A stretch of DNA of 64,000 nt from Rhizobium croatiense (GTDB taxonomy: Bacteria; Pseudomonadota; Alphaproteobacteria; Rhizobiales; Rhizobiaceae), in assembly GCF_019793465.1 (NCBI RefSeq), contig NZ_JAILYJ010000004.1:124001-188000 (forward strand). Reading direction: 5' to 3'. Positions 1 to 7,684 of this stretch are shown here, in pieces (position 1 is the stretch's first letter; every line of letters begins with the position of its first letter). Made by a program: the position numbers and the translations under genes. A model generated the notes under the pieces. That model searched no databases, was not told where the DNA came from, and saw only the letters and a program-made list of their open reading frames with translations.

Positions 1-318
1 GGCCGCCCCTGGGAACTGGCCAAGGCCTTCGAACATTCCGCGCCCGTCTCGGCGATCGTGCCGGCCAGCCGCATCGGCCATCCCGGCGAAGGCCGGATCT
101 GGCTGGAGCAGAACGGCAAGCGCGTCCAAGACGGCAATCTCAACCAGATGATCTGGAAGGTGCCGGAGATCATCGCCGAACTCTCGAAACTCTTCGTGCT
201 GGCGCCCGGCGATGTCATCATGACCGGCACGCCAGCCGGCGTCGGCGCAGTCGCAAAGGGCGACCGCATCACCTGCGGCATCGACGGCGTCGCAACGCTG
301 TCGGTCGAGGTCGTCTGA
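1..318 (+). CDS. Fumarylacetoacetate hydrolase family protein (5' truncated by window edge)
   Basis: The reading frame is open from base 1, so only the last 105 residues are present. The end holds the family's C-terminal signature: N-Q-M-I-W, then the APGDVIMTGTPAGVG stretch that closes the active-site barrel, then a DGVATLSVEV beta strand. FAH-family enzymes hydrolyse or decarboxylate 2-oxo acid substrates at a divalent metal, usually Mg or Mn; the metal ligands lie in the missing upstream part. The gene ends 12 bp before the gamma-carbonic anhydrase gene on the same strand, so the two are probably co-transcribed. The substrate cannot be judged from this fragment. Confidence 0.9.
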   Translation, partial: GRPWELAKAFEHSAPVSAIVPASRIGHPGEGRIWLEQNGKRVQDGNLNQMIWKVPEIIAELSKLFVLAPGDVIMTGTPAGVGAVAKGDRITCGIDGVATLSVEVV

Positions 319-330
319 GAGGAGCTTTCC

Positions 331-861
331 ATGCCTGTCTACGCGCTTGGCGGACTGAAGCCGAAACTGCCGCCCGCCGGCCTTCACTGGATCGCCCCGG
401 ACGCCCATGTCATCGGCGATATCGAACTCGGCGAGAATGTCGGCGTCTGGTTCGGCTCGGTGCTGCGCGGCGACAACGAGAAGATCACCATCGGCGCCGG
501 CACCAACGTCCAGGAAGGCGTGATGGCCCATACCGACATGGGCTTTCCGCTGACGACGGGAGAGAACTGCACTATCGGGCACCACGCTATCCTGCACGGC
601 TGCTCGCTCGGCGACAACGTGCTCGTCGGTATGGGCGCGACCATCCTCAACGGCGCCAAGATCGGCAATAACTGCCTGGTCGGCGCCAATGCGCTGGTCA
701 CCGAAGGCAAGGAGTTTCCCGACAACTCGCTGATCGTCGGCGCCCCGGCCCGTGTCGTGCAGGTGCTCGATGAAGCGGCGGTGGAAGCCATTCGTCGCTC
801 GGCTGAGAATTATGTGAAGAATTGGCAGCGTTTTGCGCGGGATCTGAAGCAGATCGGGTGA
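331..861 (+). CDS. Gamma-carbonic anhydrase family protein (hexapeptide repeat)
   Basis: A 176-residue protein of normal family length, built from left-handed beta-helix hexapeptide repeats through residues 15-140. GSVLRGDNEKITIG and NVQEG carry the Arg, Asp and Gln of the family. His67 in AHTDM and the paired histidines of IGHHAILHG are the expected zinc ligands. It should form a cytoplasmic trimer with metal at the subunit interfaces. Enzymatic activity is not certain, because many of these YrdA/PaaY-type homologues have weak or unknown activity. ATG follows a GGAGC ribosome site. It lies directly downstream of the FAH-family gene, which suggests an operon. Confidence 0.93.
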   Translation: MPVYALGGLKPKLPPAGLHWIAPDAHVIGDIELGENVGVWFGSVLRGDNEKITIGAGTNVQEGVMAHTDMGFPLTTGENCTIGHHAILHGCSLGDNVLVGMGATILNGAKIGNNCLVGANALVTEGKEFPDNSLIVGAPARVVQVLDEAAVEAIRRSAENYVKNWQRFARDLKQIG

Positions 862-936
862 TCGGCGGAAGGGCGGCAGGGCCATATTTTACCCTTCGCT
901 TACGCGCCGTGCATTCTCGGCGTGCCGTGAGGCCCG

Positions 937-1105
937 CCTCATCCGACCCTTCGGGCCACCAACCGGGTCGAGCCGCAGGTCTCGACCCGTCCTTCGGACC
1001 CCCGCTGGGGAGAAGGGGAGCAAGACGCGCTACCGTCGTTCTCGCACAGGTCTCAAGTGAAGCGAGACGCTGCCGCGATTCCGCTTCTCCCCGGCGGGGA
1101 CACAG
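937..1105. repeat. RIME-like intergenic mosaic repeat
   Basis: The gap between the gamma-carbonic anhydrase gene and the convergent membrane protein gene holds a palindrome-rich element. It starts CCTCATCCGACCCTTCGGG, passes through CGACCCGTCCTTCGGACCCC and ends with a CTTCTCCCC half-palindrome. The same modules recur in the opposite orientation at about 31950-32165. The layout resembles the rhizobial RIME repeats; naming it RIME is from memory. Confidence 0.7.
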
Positions 1106-1152
1106 CGGCGAAATGCACGAAGTAGTGAAGAGCAACATACCACAATCACCAC

Positions 1153-1860
1153 TCACCACACGCCCGGTATCCAGCGCCACCTCACCCGTCCCATATACTC
1201 GACATATCCCTCGAGCCCACGGCGCAACTCCATTTCCTCCCCCAGCGTCCGGCCGAACAGCACAACGACCAGCAGCCCCACCGGCATCAGCGCATAGAGC
1301 GAGCCGAGCGACAGCGCCATGCCGGCGCCGAGCACGATGGCAAAAGCATATCCGGGATGGCGGATGACGGCATAGGGTCCGGTGTCGATCACCTTGTGGT
1401 CGCGGTCGGTCTGGATACGCACCGTCGGCTCGAAATGCCGGTTGACCGATTGCGCCCAGGTCAGGCCGAGATAGCCAACGATCATCACGATATAGCCGGC
1501 GAGCACGACCCAGTCGGGTTGCGGCGCCCAATGGAAACGCCCGTCGTCGAACGCCCCGACCGGAAGAATGGCGGCAAAGAGAATCATCGTCAGCGTCGCC
1601 ACCACCGCATCCCAGCGCTTGGTGCCCCTCTGATATCGGCTGCGCGCCGCAAACAGCTCGGGATTCGTCCGCCAGATCCAGACGATCGCAATTGCTGTCA
1701 GCGCAAGAAAAAGGCCGAGGAAGATCCAGCCGCGCGGCCAATCAAGCGTGCCGGCCGGCCAGAAGAGTGCGGCAAAAATCACCGCGACGGTTATAGCCAG
1801 CGATCCGATCGGTGGCGCGGCCACCAATGACCGGCCGGGTCGATTGTCCTTTTGCGTCAT
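1153..1860 (-). CDS. Isoprenylcysteine carboxyl methyltransferase family membrane protein
   Basis: 235 residues with about five membrane segments, at roughly residues 18-40, 45-65, 95-115, 125-145 and 185-210. The C-terminal half has the ICMT/PEMT-like signature: TGPYAVIRHPGYAF, then GEEMELRRGLEGYVEY before the end. This family transfers methyl groups from SAM to small thiols, lipids or prenyl-cysteines; bacterial substrates are mostly unknown. The ATG at 1860 was chosen over longer in-frame starts because an AGGA lies six bases upstream of it and the sequence beyond is poorly coding. It is convergent with the gamma-carbonic anhydrase gene across a repeat-filled gap. Confidence 0.85.
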   Translation of the reverse strand: MTQKDNRPGRSLVAAPPIGSLAITVAVIFAALFWPAGTLDWPRGWIFLGLFLALTAIAIVWIWRTNPELFAARSRYQRGTKRWDAVVATLTMILFAAILPVGAFDDGRFHWAPQPDWVVLAGYIVMIVGYLGLTWAQSVNRHFEPTVRIQTDRDHKVIDTGPYAVIRHPGYAFAIVLGAGMALSLGSLYALMPVGLLVVVLFGRTLGEEMELRRGLEGYVEYMGRVRWRWIPGVW

Positions 1861-2082
1861 GACCATTCCTAGCATCATCGGGCAAAGCGCCCCCGACTGC
1901 CGACAGCGGCCGCTAAAATCTGGCAACCCTACGCGGAATTTAGGAGGCGAAGCGCGCGCAACAACCCGATGGCGACGCAGCCGGTGAAAGTCGACGCAGA
2001 TCGCAGCGCCACCTCTGCAGTCAGCGGTCACGTTCTCCGCAACTGCCGTTGCGGCAATGGGGAATATCGCTGGAAAACTGCC

Positions 2083-2484
2083 TTATTCGGCCGCTTCCAT
2101 GAACTGGCTCGCCCCAGACGAGGCGGCGAGCGCCCGAACCCTGGCTTCCGTCTTGGCGATCAACTGATAGAATTCGTCCTGCGCTTCGACATCCAGTTGA
2201 ATGACCGCATTGACATCATCTGGCGTATCGCAAACACAGGCGACCGCCGAAATGGGACAGATGCCGCCGGGATAACGCTTGCCCGTCCCCGTATATGCGC
2301 GACGGCCCCAACGCTCGGAATAGACCGTTTCCTCCCGATCGAGGTGGAGGATCGTTCCCTTGCAGGCGGTCACAATGGCCGCCTTGCCGTAAGCGAACCA
2401 ATGATAGTTCAGCCTGCGGAGAATATATTTGCCAGTGATGTCTTCGCCAGCCAATTCGGCAGGGTCTTCTATCATTCTGATCAT
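2083..2484 (-). CDS. Conserved hypothetical protein
   Basis: A 133-residue soluble protein I do not recognise. It opens MIRMIEDPAELAGED, has a central YSERWGRRAYTGTGKRYPGG segment rich in Gly and aromatic residues, one CVC motif, and a helical C-terminus (DVEAQDEFYQLIAKTEARVRAL). There is no signal peptide or membrane segment. Codon use matches the genome (GC-rich third positions), which supports real coding. A GAGG lies nine bases before the ATG. It is monocistronic with about 380 bp of apparent non-coding sequence upstream. No function is proposed. Confidence 0.7.
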   Translation of the reverse strand: MIRMIEDPAELAGEDITGKYILRRLNYHWFAYGKAAIVTACKGTILHLDREETVYSERWGRRAYTGTGKRYPGGICPISAVACVCDTPDDVNAVIQLDVEAQDEFYQLIAKTEARVRALAASSGASQFMEAAE

Positions 2485-2862
2485 GACGACGTCCTCAACG
2501 TCTAGGCAATATCGTTCAAGTCTTGTTATTCAGCAAGTCGAAAAACGCTGCTTTTGGAGGCACTTAGTCACAAAGTGTTTCCGATTCTTACATCACGCCC
2601 GTTCAACGCCGATCTTCACGCGCACAATTCTTCGTCGAATTTACCGCGACCTGCACCCGTTTCGCCTTCGCCGCGGTCGTAGCGATGTTAATTGTGCTTC
2701 TCCACTCAGGTTCGATATGTCTCGATAACGGCCCGTAAGCCGCGCCGGTCTCCGCCAATCGGCAGATCGAAGAGACCGCAGGATGGCGCAGGAGATGGGG
2801 CCAGTTCCCAGGCGAGCGAGCCGGATCGCCAGGCATCTTGGGGTTTGCACAACACGCCCGGT
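2485..2862. other. Intergenic stretch, no gene recognised
   Basis: 378 bp between two minus-strand genes. Short open frames exist on both strands but have poor codon use and no convincing ribosome sites. A small imperfect hairpin around 2557-2583 (CACTT...AAGTG with GGA...TCC flanks) is the only structure seen. It should carry the promoter of the 2083-2484 gene at its left end and the terminator of the 2863-3435 gene at its right end, but I could not place either. Confidence 0.5.
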
Positions 2863-3435
2863 TCAGGAAAATTCGCCGGCGCGGGGACCGGCAAGCGTCA
2901 CCCGCCAGCCGGTTCGCGACTGAAAATCCTGGGTGGCTAAGAACGTATAGCCCGTCGTGCGCCAGAGCCTGACGGCGCTGGACAGATTGTCGAGCACGTA
3001 ATCGCCACCGTCTGTGCGCGCAATAAGCACGACGTGATTTTGATCATCCGGGCCGATGACCACCGAAAGCGCCAGCCTGTTTGACGGAAAACCAGCGTCG
3101 ATCAGGTCCTTCATCTTCTGAAGGGCATAGTCCTCACAGTCGCCCCGGCCGGCAACCGGGAGAGACCAGACATCCCCGTGGGTAGACGGACGATCCTCCG
3201 CGGGAATGATGCGTCGATTGACGGCCCGGTTGACCTTTTGAAGCAGCGCTATTCCTGCCGCGTCGTGCAGTTGTTGCGCCGCCGCCCTGCCGCACAGCCA
3301 CTTATACTTGGCGCAGGCCGCCGCGAATCCCACAGGCGCGCCGATACTTCTCGTCACAGGCAAGGAGGATCCGGCAACAGCCTGAAAAGGCACAAGAAAG
3401 GATAAAATGACAGCAAGCGAAAAGAGACGCTTCAT
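2863..3435 (-). CDS. Transglutaminase-like cysteine peptidase (BTLCP family), secreted
   Basis: 190 residues with a Sec signal peptide (MKRLFSLAVILSFLVPFQAVAG, cleavage near residue 22). The mature domain carries the BTLCP catalytic triad: Cys100 in GRGDCEDYA, His134 in DQNHVVL and Asp149 in YVLDN. This is the fold of the periplasmic LapG-type proteases, which cleave surface adhesins. However, the linked LapD-like receptor and large adhesin are not in this window, so the substrate is unknown. Length is typical. The gene is divergent from the secreted repeat protein at 3626 and shares an AT-rich 190 bp intergenic region with it. Confidence 0.88.
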   Translation of the reverse strand: MKRLFSLAVILSFLVPFQAVAGSSLPVTRSIGAPVGFAAACAKYKWLCGRAAAQQLHDAAGIALLQKVNRAVNRRIIPAEDRPSTHGDVWSLPVAGRGDCEDYALQKMKDLIDAGFPSNRLALSVVIGPDDQNHVVLIARTDGGDYVLDNLSSAVRLWRTTGYTFLATQDFQSRTGWRVTLAGPRAGEFS

Positions 3436-3625
3436 AGCTGATTCCCCTTATTTCACCTTTACAGTAACACGGCCAGAGTAAAAATTTATTAAAATTTTAT
3501 ACTTGTGAATTTAACCGTAATATCTAATTTAGACAGATTAACTATCGTTTATTCTTCACGTTAATTGATGGTTAGTATAGAAGGTCTCTCTGTTAACATT
3601 TGGTTAACCCTGGGAGACGATTGAA
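3436..3625. promoter_or_regulatory. AT-rich divergent promoter region
   Basis: This 190 bp gap is far richer in A and T than the rest of the window (for example TAAAAATTTATTAAAATTTTATAC at its left end, of which about 20 bases are A/T) and contains two GTTAA-type repeats near 3592-3607 (GTTAACATTTGGTTAAC). It separates two divergent secreted-protein genes. Bent AT-rich DNA of this kind usually marks strong or nucleoid-protein-sensitive promoters. No exact -35/-10 pair could be fixed. Confidence 0.55.
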
Positions 3626-4633
3626 ATGACCAGCAGAGCATCGAAATTCGGCGTCGCCGTTGCTTTCCTTCTGGCAAGCAGCAGCCTGACCATGGCAGCC
3701 CCGACGGTCGTCAATTGTAATTCCGCCGTGCGCGGCACGCTCGAATACCGGCTGTGCATGCCGACCAGATCAATTCCCGCCGGCAGCAAATTCAACCCGA
3801 ACGACAACGATCGCGGCAGCCGAGGCATTGGCGGCGGCCAGAAGACATCGAGCACCGGTTCCACTGCCGAAAGCGGCGGCAAGAGTGGCAGTGGCAATCA
3901 GGTTGCGGATGATGGCGGAAACGACACCGGCGACAACACCGGTGACGACACCGGTGGCAACACTGGCGACAATACTGGTGACGACAACGACCATGGCCGC
4001 GACCATGACGGCGGCAAGGGCGGCAAAGATCACGATCATGGCAAAGATGGCCATGGCAAAGACAACCACGGCGGCAAGGACCGTGATCATCACGGCGGCG
4101 ACAAGGGTGGCAAGGATCACGGGCACGGCAAGGACGGCCCGGGCAAAGGCGGCAAGGAAGGTCACGGTAAGGGTGACAATGACGGTCCGGGCAAGGGCGA
4201 TAACGGCGGCTCCGGCAAAAGCGACAACGGCGGTTCCGACAAAGGCGATAATGGCGGCTCCGGCAAGGGCGATAACGGAGGCTCCGGCAAGAGCGACAAC
4301 GGCGGCTCCGGCAAGAGCGATAACGGCGGCTCCGACAAGAGCGACAATGGCGGCTCCGGCGAGAGCGACAACGGCGGCTCCGACAAGAGCGACAATGGCG
4401 GCTCCGGCGAGAGCGACAACGGCGGCTCCGGCAAGAGCGACAATGGCGGCTCCGATAAGAGCGACAATGGCGGCTCCGACAAGAGCGACAACGGCGGCTC
4501 CGGCAAGAGCGACAACGGCGGCTCCGGCAAGAGCGACAATGGCGGCTCCGACAAGAGCGACAACGGCGGTTCTGACAAGGGCGACAATGGCGGTTCAGGC
4601 AAAGGCGGTTCCGGCAAGGGCGGACCGAACTGA
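3626..4633 (+). CDS. Secreted Asp/Gly/His-rich protein with C-terminal octapeptide repeats
   Basis: 335 residues in three parts. First, a Sec signal peptide (cleaved near residue 25, after SSLTMAA) and a short unique region with two cysteines (VVNCN, YRLCM). Second, residues about 95-180 are rich in Asp, Gly and His (DNTGDD, HDHGKDGHGKD), which looks metal-binding. Third, 17 tandem octapeptides of the form DNGGS-G/D-K/E-S/G, followed by GSGKGGPN. The repeats are acidic with alternating Lys, so the protein is likely extended and disordered. It resembles no enzyme; a surface, matrix or divalent-cation-binding role is a guess. A GGGAGA ribosome site precedes the ATG. Confidence 0.8.
   Translation: MTSRASKFGVAVAFLLASSSLTMAAPTVVNCNSAVRGTLEYRLCMPTRSIPAGSKFNPNDNDRGSRGIGGGQKTSSTGSTAESGGKSGSGNQVADDGGNDTGDNTGDDTGGNTGDNTGDDNDHGRDHDGGKGGKDHDHGKDGHGKDNHGGKDRDHHGGDKGGKDHGHGKDGPGKGGKEGHGKGDNDGPGKGDNGGSGKSDNGGSDKGDNGGSGKGDNGGSGKSDNGGSGKSDNGGSDKSDNGGSGESDNGGSDKSDNGGSGESDNGGSGKSDNGGSDKSDNGGSDKSDNGGSGKSDNGGSGKSDNGGSDKSDNGGSDKGDNGGSGKGGSGKGGPN
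4199..4606 (+). repeat. 24-bp in-frame tandem repeat, 17 copies
   Basis: Seventeen 24-bp units encode DNGGS-x-x-x octapeptides inside the secreted protein gene, preceded by one diverged unit (DNDGPGKG, 4175-4198). The units differ mainly at the codon giving Gly or Asp (GGC/GAC) and at the Lys/Glu codon. Because the unit length is a multiple of three and lacks stops in any frame, all six frames stay open here, so long overlapping frames in this stretch are artefacts. Copy number is likely to vary between strains. Confidence 0.93.
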
Positions 4634-4654
4634 ACCTGTCATCGCAGAAACGCA

Positions 4655-4685
4655 AAAGGTGAGACCGGTCTCCGGCCTCACCTTT
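4655..4685 (+). terminator. Terminator after the repeat protein gene
   Basis: A perfect nine-base stem (AAAGGTGAG at 4655-4663 with CTCACCTTT at 4677-4685) with a 13-base loop lies 21 bp past the stop codon. The T-tract is short, so termination strength is uncertain. Confidence 0.75.
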
Positions 4686-4905
4686 CTTGGATCATCGGCT
4701 TAAGCCTCAATCGGCGGCCATTTACCGTTCTGAAAAGAGACATGGCGGCGAACTCGATGGGCTGGGCTTCGCCGCCAGATTCCCGATCATAGTCCGGCAA
4801 TCCACCTTGTGTTTTGCCGCCCGCGCTCGATATGAGTCTCATCGGCCAGACGCCGCTCCCCTGTTTAGTCCTGGCCGTGCCAGGCCCTGCCAGCAGGAGA
4901 CTCTC

Positions 4906-5123
4906 ATGGTCGAGGCGATCAACCCGATTTCCGCCACCGCCGCATCCGAGCCCACCAAGGTCGGAACGAAATGCATCAACGCAAATGGAGTGCGAGATCG
5001 CAGGAAGAGAAAGAAGCCGGCGAAACTGCGGAACAACCGACCTTATCAGGCGAAAGCGAGCGGATCGGCACTCGTAACTTCGATGACGACGCGCCCTTCG
5101 GCGAGCGCGAGGCGATCGTCTAG
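4906..5123 (+). pseudogene. Small gene with a probable single-base frameshift
   Basis: ATG at 4906 has an ideal AGGAG six bases upstream. It opens with MVEAINPISATAASEPTKVGTK in a well-coded frame, then that frame turns into Arg/Lys-rich, poorly coded sequence. The +2 frame, which also has an ATG at 4971, continues with well-coded sequence (EEKEAGETAEQP, SERIGTRNFDDDAPFGERE) to a TAG at 5121-5123. Adding one A to the AAA run at 4968-4971 would join the two into one protein of about 72 residues. The protein is unrecognised. A true frameshift, a sequencing error, or two overlapping small genes are all possible. Confidence 0.5.
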
Positions 5124-5192
5124 TTTCGTGTACGCAAGAGGGACTATCTTCCTTCGCCAACAGAAGATCTGGCGAGGATGCTTCCCACCCGT

Positions 5193-5348
5193 CCTCATTC
5201 CTGTGCCCTCAGGGCTTTGCCTAAGGTATGTCACAGGAATCCAGTGCGCCCAAGTCCTTGGGCGCGAGAAACCCTTTGAAAAGTAACGGGGTCATTCACC
5301 GCGCGCACGCGCGGTGGCTGGATTCCTGTGACGGGCACAGGAATGAGG
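5193..5348. repeat. Small inverted-repeat element, family B (copy 1)
   Basis: The element is bounded by CCTCATTCCTGTGCC at 5193 and its complement ending GAATGAGG at 5348. Inside are TCACAGGAATCCAG with its inverse CTGGATTCCTGTGA, a CGCCCAAGTCCTTGGGCG hairpin and a CGCGCG hairpin. A second full copy sits at 10391-10541, a half copy at 63906-63965 and a hairpin fragment at 54211-54246. It codes for nothing convincing. Confidence 0.85.
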
Positions 5349-5419
5349 TGGGGAGGTGAGCACTCCCCGTCAAATTCGCTCCGCGTGATGGGATAAGATG
5401 CCGACGACGGTATTACCAC

Positions 5420-5818
5420 TTACGCCGCGCAGGTCTCGCACAGACCGCGGATCTCGATCGTCGTTTTCTCCGGCTTGAATTTCTGCCCGCGCACCCAGGC
5501 CATCAGCCGGTGGTCGACCTCATGGTCGTGGAACTCCATCACCAGGCCGCAGCTTTCGCAGATGGCGAAGGCGACGATGCCGTGGCTGTGGCAATTCTCG
5601 CCGGGATGAGCGCAGGCGACGAAGGAATTGATGCTTTCCAGCCGGTGCACGACACCGTATTCGAGCAGTTTCTCCAACGCCCGATAGACCTGCAGCGGCG
5701 CGCGAAAACCATGATCACGCAGCTTGTCGAGGATGGTGTAGGCGCTGAGCGGGCCTTCCGCCTTTTCGAGCACGTCGAAAACCAGCGATTGGTTCTTGGT
5801 GAGTTGCGGTGTCGTCAT
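5420..5818 (-). CDS. zur: Fur-family zinc uptake regulator Zur
   Basis: 132 residues, typical for Fur/Zur. The N-terminal winged helix (residues 1-75) includes the recognition-helix region APLQVYRALEKLLEYGVVHRLE. The C-terminal half carries the metal sites: CAHPGENCHSHG, the CESC pair of the structural zinc, EFHDHEVDHR, and a final CETC pair. With zinc bound, Zur represses uptake genes. Its ATG overlaps the znuB stop by four bases, so zur is the last gene of a znuC-znuB-zur operon read from 7624. Matching operator-like boxes lie upstream of znuC/znuA and of the GTPase gene at 8913, so it should autoregulate. Confidence 0.95.
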   Translation of the reverse strand: MTTPQLTKNQSLVFDVLEKAEGPLSAYTILDKLRDHGFRAPLQVYRALEKLLEYGVVHRLESINSFVACAHPGENCHSHGIVAFAICESCGLVMEFHDHEVDHRLMAWVRGQKFKPEKTTIEIRGLCETCAA

Positions 5819-6630
5819 GAGCCTTGTCCTTGCGCGACCGCGCGATGGCGCCAGACGGGAAGCAGGCTGAGAATGAAGAGAATGAGCGCCGCAACCACGA
5901 TCGAAGGGCCTGACGGCGTGTCGTAGGTGAGCGATCCGAACAGCCCGCCGACGACGGCCGCCGCCCCGATCAGCGAGGCGAACACCGCCATGATCTCTGG
6001 CGTGACCGAGAAACGCCGTGCCGCCGCCGCCGGAATGATCAGCAGCGAGGTGATCAGCATGATGCCGACGATCTTCATCGCAATCGCAATGACGACGGCC
6101 ATCAACAGCATGAAGAGCAGCCGCGCCCGCTCGGGTCTCAGCCCCTCGGCCTCGGCAAGCTCAGCATTGACGGTTGCCGCCAGAAGTGGCCGCCAGAGCC
6201 AGGCGAGCGCCGCGAGCACGAACAAGCCGCCGCCCCAGATCAGCGCGATGTCGGTCCTGGAGACGGCGAGGATATCGCCGAACAGGAAGGCGATCAGATC
6301 GATCCTGACCCAGCTCATGAAGGCGACCATGACGAGGCCGATCGCCAGTGTGGCATGCGAGAGGATGCCGAGCAGCGCATCGGCCGACAGCGCCTGACGC
6401 TTCTGCAGGAAGAGCAGCAGCACCGAGACGAGGGCTGCGACGGCGAAGACGGCGAGCGTCAGGTTGAGTTCGAAGAGCAGCGACAGCGCCACGCCGAGCA
6501 GCGCCGAATGGGCGATCGTATCGCCGAAATAGGCCATCCGCCGCCAGATGATGAAGCAGCCGAGCGGCCCCGTTGTCAGCGCCAGCCCGACACCGGCAAG
6601 GATGGCGCGCACGAAGAAATCGTCAAGCAT
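5815..6630 (-). CDS. znuB: Zinc ABC transporter, membrane permease ZnuB
   Basis: 271 residues with about eight membrane helices. The opening MLDDFFVRAILAGVGLALTTGPLGCFIIWRRMAYFGDTIAHSALLGVAL and the later EGLRPERARLLFMLLMAVVIAIAMKIVGIMLI region are typical of family-3 (ZnuB/MntB) permeases. The ATG at 6630 was chosen because homologues begin at MLDD and the upstream in-frame sequence is only the shadow of the znuC histidine tail. It overlaps the znuC end by eight bases and the zur start by four. It acts with ZnuC and the periplasmic ZnuA to import Zn2+. Confidence 0.95.
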   Translation of the reverse strand: MLDDFFVRAILAGVGLALTTGPLGCFIIWRRMAYFGDTIAHSALLGVALSLLFELNLTLAVFAVAALVSVLLLFLQKRQALSADALLGILSHATLAIGLVMVAFMSWVRIDLIAFLFGDILAVSRTDIALIWGGGLFVLAALAWLWRPLLAATVNAELAEAEGLRPERARLLFMLLMAVVIAIAMKIVGIMLITSLLIIPAAAARRFSVTPEIMAVFASLIGAAAVVGGLFGSLTYDTPSGPSIVVAALILFILSLLPVWRHRAVAQGQGS

Positions 6631-7624
6631 GGCGGCCCTCCCCGCTGCGGGAATGGGCGTGTTCATGCGCATGATCGTGTGCGTGATGATCGTCGTGAGC
6701 ATGCGCATGGGCGTGGCCATCCCCGGCATGCGCGTGCTCATGACCATCATGAGTGTGCTCATCGGTGCCATGCGCGTGCTCATGGGTGCCATGAGCGTGC
6801 CCATGCCCATCATGTGCGTGATGGCCGTCCTCGGGATGGCAATGATCCGTCACGGTGCCATCGGCATGGCGCACGCGGCCGTCCGGCAGATGCGTATGAT
6901 CGTGGTGATGGCTATAGACAGCAAGCGTCTGGGCAGCACGGCTGCCGAACAGGCGTACATATTCTGGGCTGCGGCTGACGGCCTCGGGCGTGCCGCGGCA
7001 GCAGACATGGCCATTGAGGCAGATCACCGTGTCGGTCTCCGCCATGACCACGTGCAGATCGTGCGAGATCAGCAGGATGCCGCAGCCGCTCGCGTTGCGG
7101 ATCGATTTGATCAGGTCGTAAAGCGCGATTTCGCCGGAAAAATCCACGCCCTGCACCGGCTCGTCGAGCACCAGCAGATCGGGTTTGCGGGCGATCGCCC
7201 GGGCCATCAGCGCCCTTTGGAACTCGCCGCCGGAGAGATGCTGCACCTCCGCATCGATCATATGGGCGATGCCGGCAGCTTCGAGGGCTGCCTGCATGTC
7301 GCCCTGCGGCAGCGGGCCGGTCAGCGTCATCAGGCGACGAACCGAAAGCGGCAGCGTCCAGTCGATCGAAAGCTTCTGCGGGACATAGCCGACCTTGAGC
7401 CCGGCCAGCCGCTCCACCCTGCCCTCATCCGGCTTCAACACGCCGATCGCGGTCTTGGCGCTCGTCGATTTGCCCGAGCCGTTCGGCCCGATCAGGGTGA
7501 CGATCTCGCCGCGCGAAACGGAAAACTCGACGCCGCGCACCAGCCAGCGGCCGCCGCGCAGGACGCCGACATTCTCGAGCGAAACCAGCGGTTCGCCCTT
7601 CTTGTTTGCGGGAGAGAGCATCAA
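6623..7624 (-). CDS. znuC: Zinc ABC transporter ATPase ZnuC with long histidine-rich tail
   Basis: 333 residues. The ATPase core has Walker A GPNGSGKST (46-54), signature LSGGE (130-134), Walker B LLVLDEP (150-156) and the H-loop SHD (187-189). From residue 239 to the end is a tail of about 95 residues with roughly 34 histidines in HAHDH/HEHAH strings, well beyond the usual 250-residue core. The tail faces the cytoplasm and may bind zinc as a buffer or sensor, which is inference; such tails are seen in some alphaproteobacterial ZnuC proteins. It is the first gene of znuC-znuB-zur and is divergent from znuA across two Zur-like boxes. Confidence 0.95.
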   Translation of the reverse strand: MMLSPANKKGEPLVSLENVGVLRGGRWLVRGVEFSVSRGEIVTLIGPNGSGKSTSAKTAIGVLKPDEGRVERLAGLKVGYVPQKLSIDWTLPLSVRRLMTLTGPLPQGDMQAALEAAGIAHMIDAEVQHLSGGEFQRALMARAIARKPDLLVLDEPVQGVDFSGEIALYDLIKSIRNASGCGILLISHDLHVVMAETDTVICLNGHVCCRGTPEAVSRSPEYVRLFGSRAAQTLAVYSHHHDHTHLPDGRVRHADGTVTDHCHPEDGHHAHDGHGHAHGTHEHAHGTDEHTHDGHEHAHAGDGHAHAHAHDDHHAHDHAHEHAHSRSGEGRHA

Positions 7625-7662
7625 ATTATCCGACAGCGCTGTTGCATCCTGCTATTGCACAC

Positions 7663-7675
7663 GTTATAGCATAAC
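7663..7675. promoter_or_regulatory. Zur-like operator 1 (znuC/znuA)
   Basis: GTTAT-AGC-ATAAC, a perfect 5+3+5 palindrome in the 98 bp between the divergent znuC and znuA genes. It matches the GTWAT-N3-ATAAC pattern of the other two boxes described here. Confidence 0.8.
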
Positions 7676-7684
7676 GCAATTGAT

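Noticed and set aside
698..1741. A 347-residue minus-strand frame over the gamma-carbonic anhydrase end and the ICMT-like gene
   Set aside because: Arg/Ala-rich out-of-frame shadow crossing a repeat element and a convergent gene boundary; no family motifs.
4199..4606. The regular 24-bp repeats as a CRISPR array
   Set aside because: Units are contiguous without spacers, in frame, and encode a peptide repeat.
3792..4703. Long overlapping open frames on both strands across the octapeptide repeat region
   Set aside because: They arise because the 24-bp repeat has no stop in any frame; their products are Arg/Cys-, Ala/Thr- or Leu/Pro-monotonous and lack ribosome sites.
5815..6813. Longer 332-residue start for znuB
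   Set aside because: The extra 61 residues are the Met/Thr-rich shadow of the znuC histidine tail; homologues start at MLDDFF.
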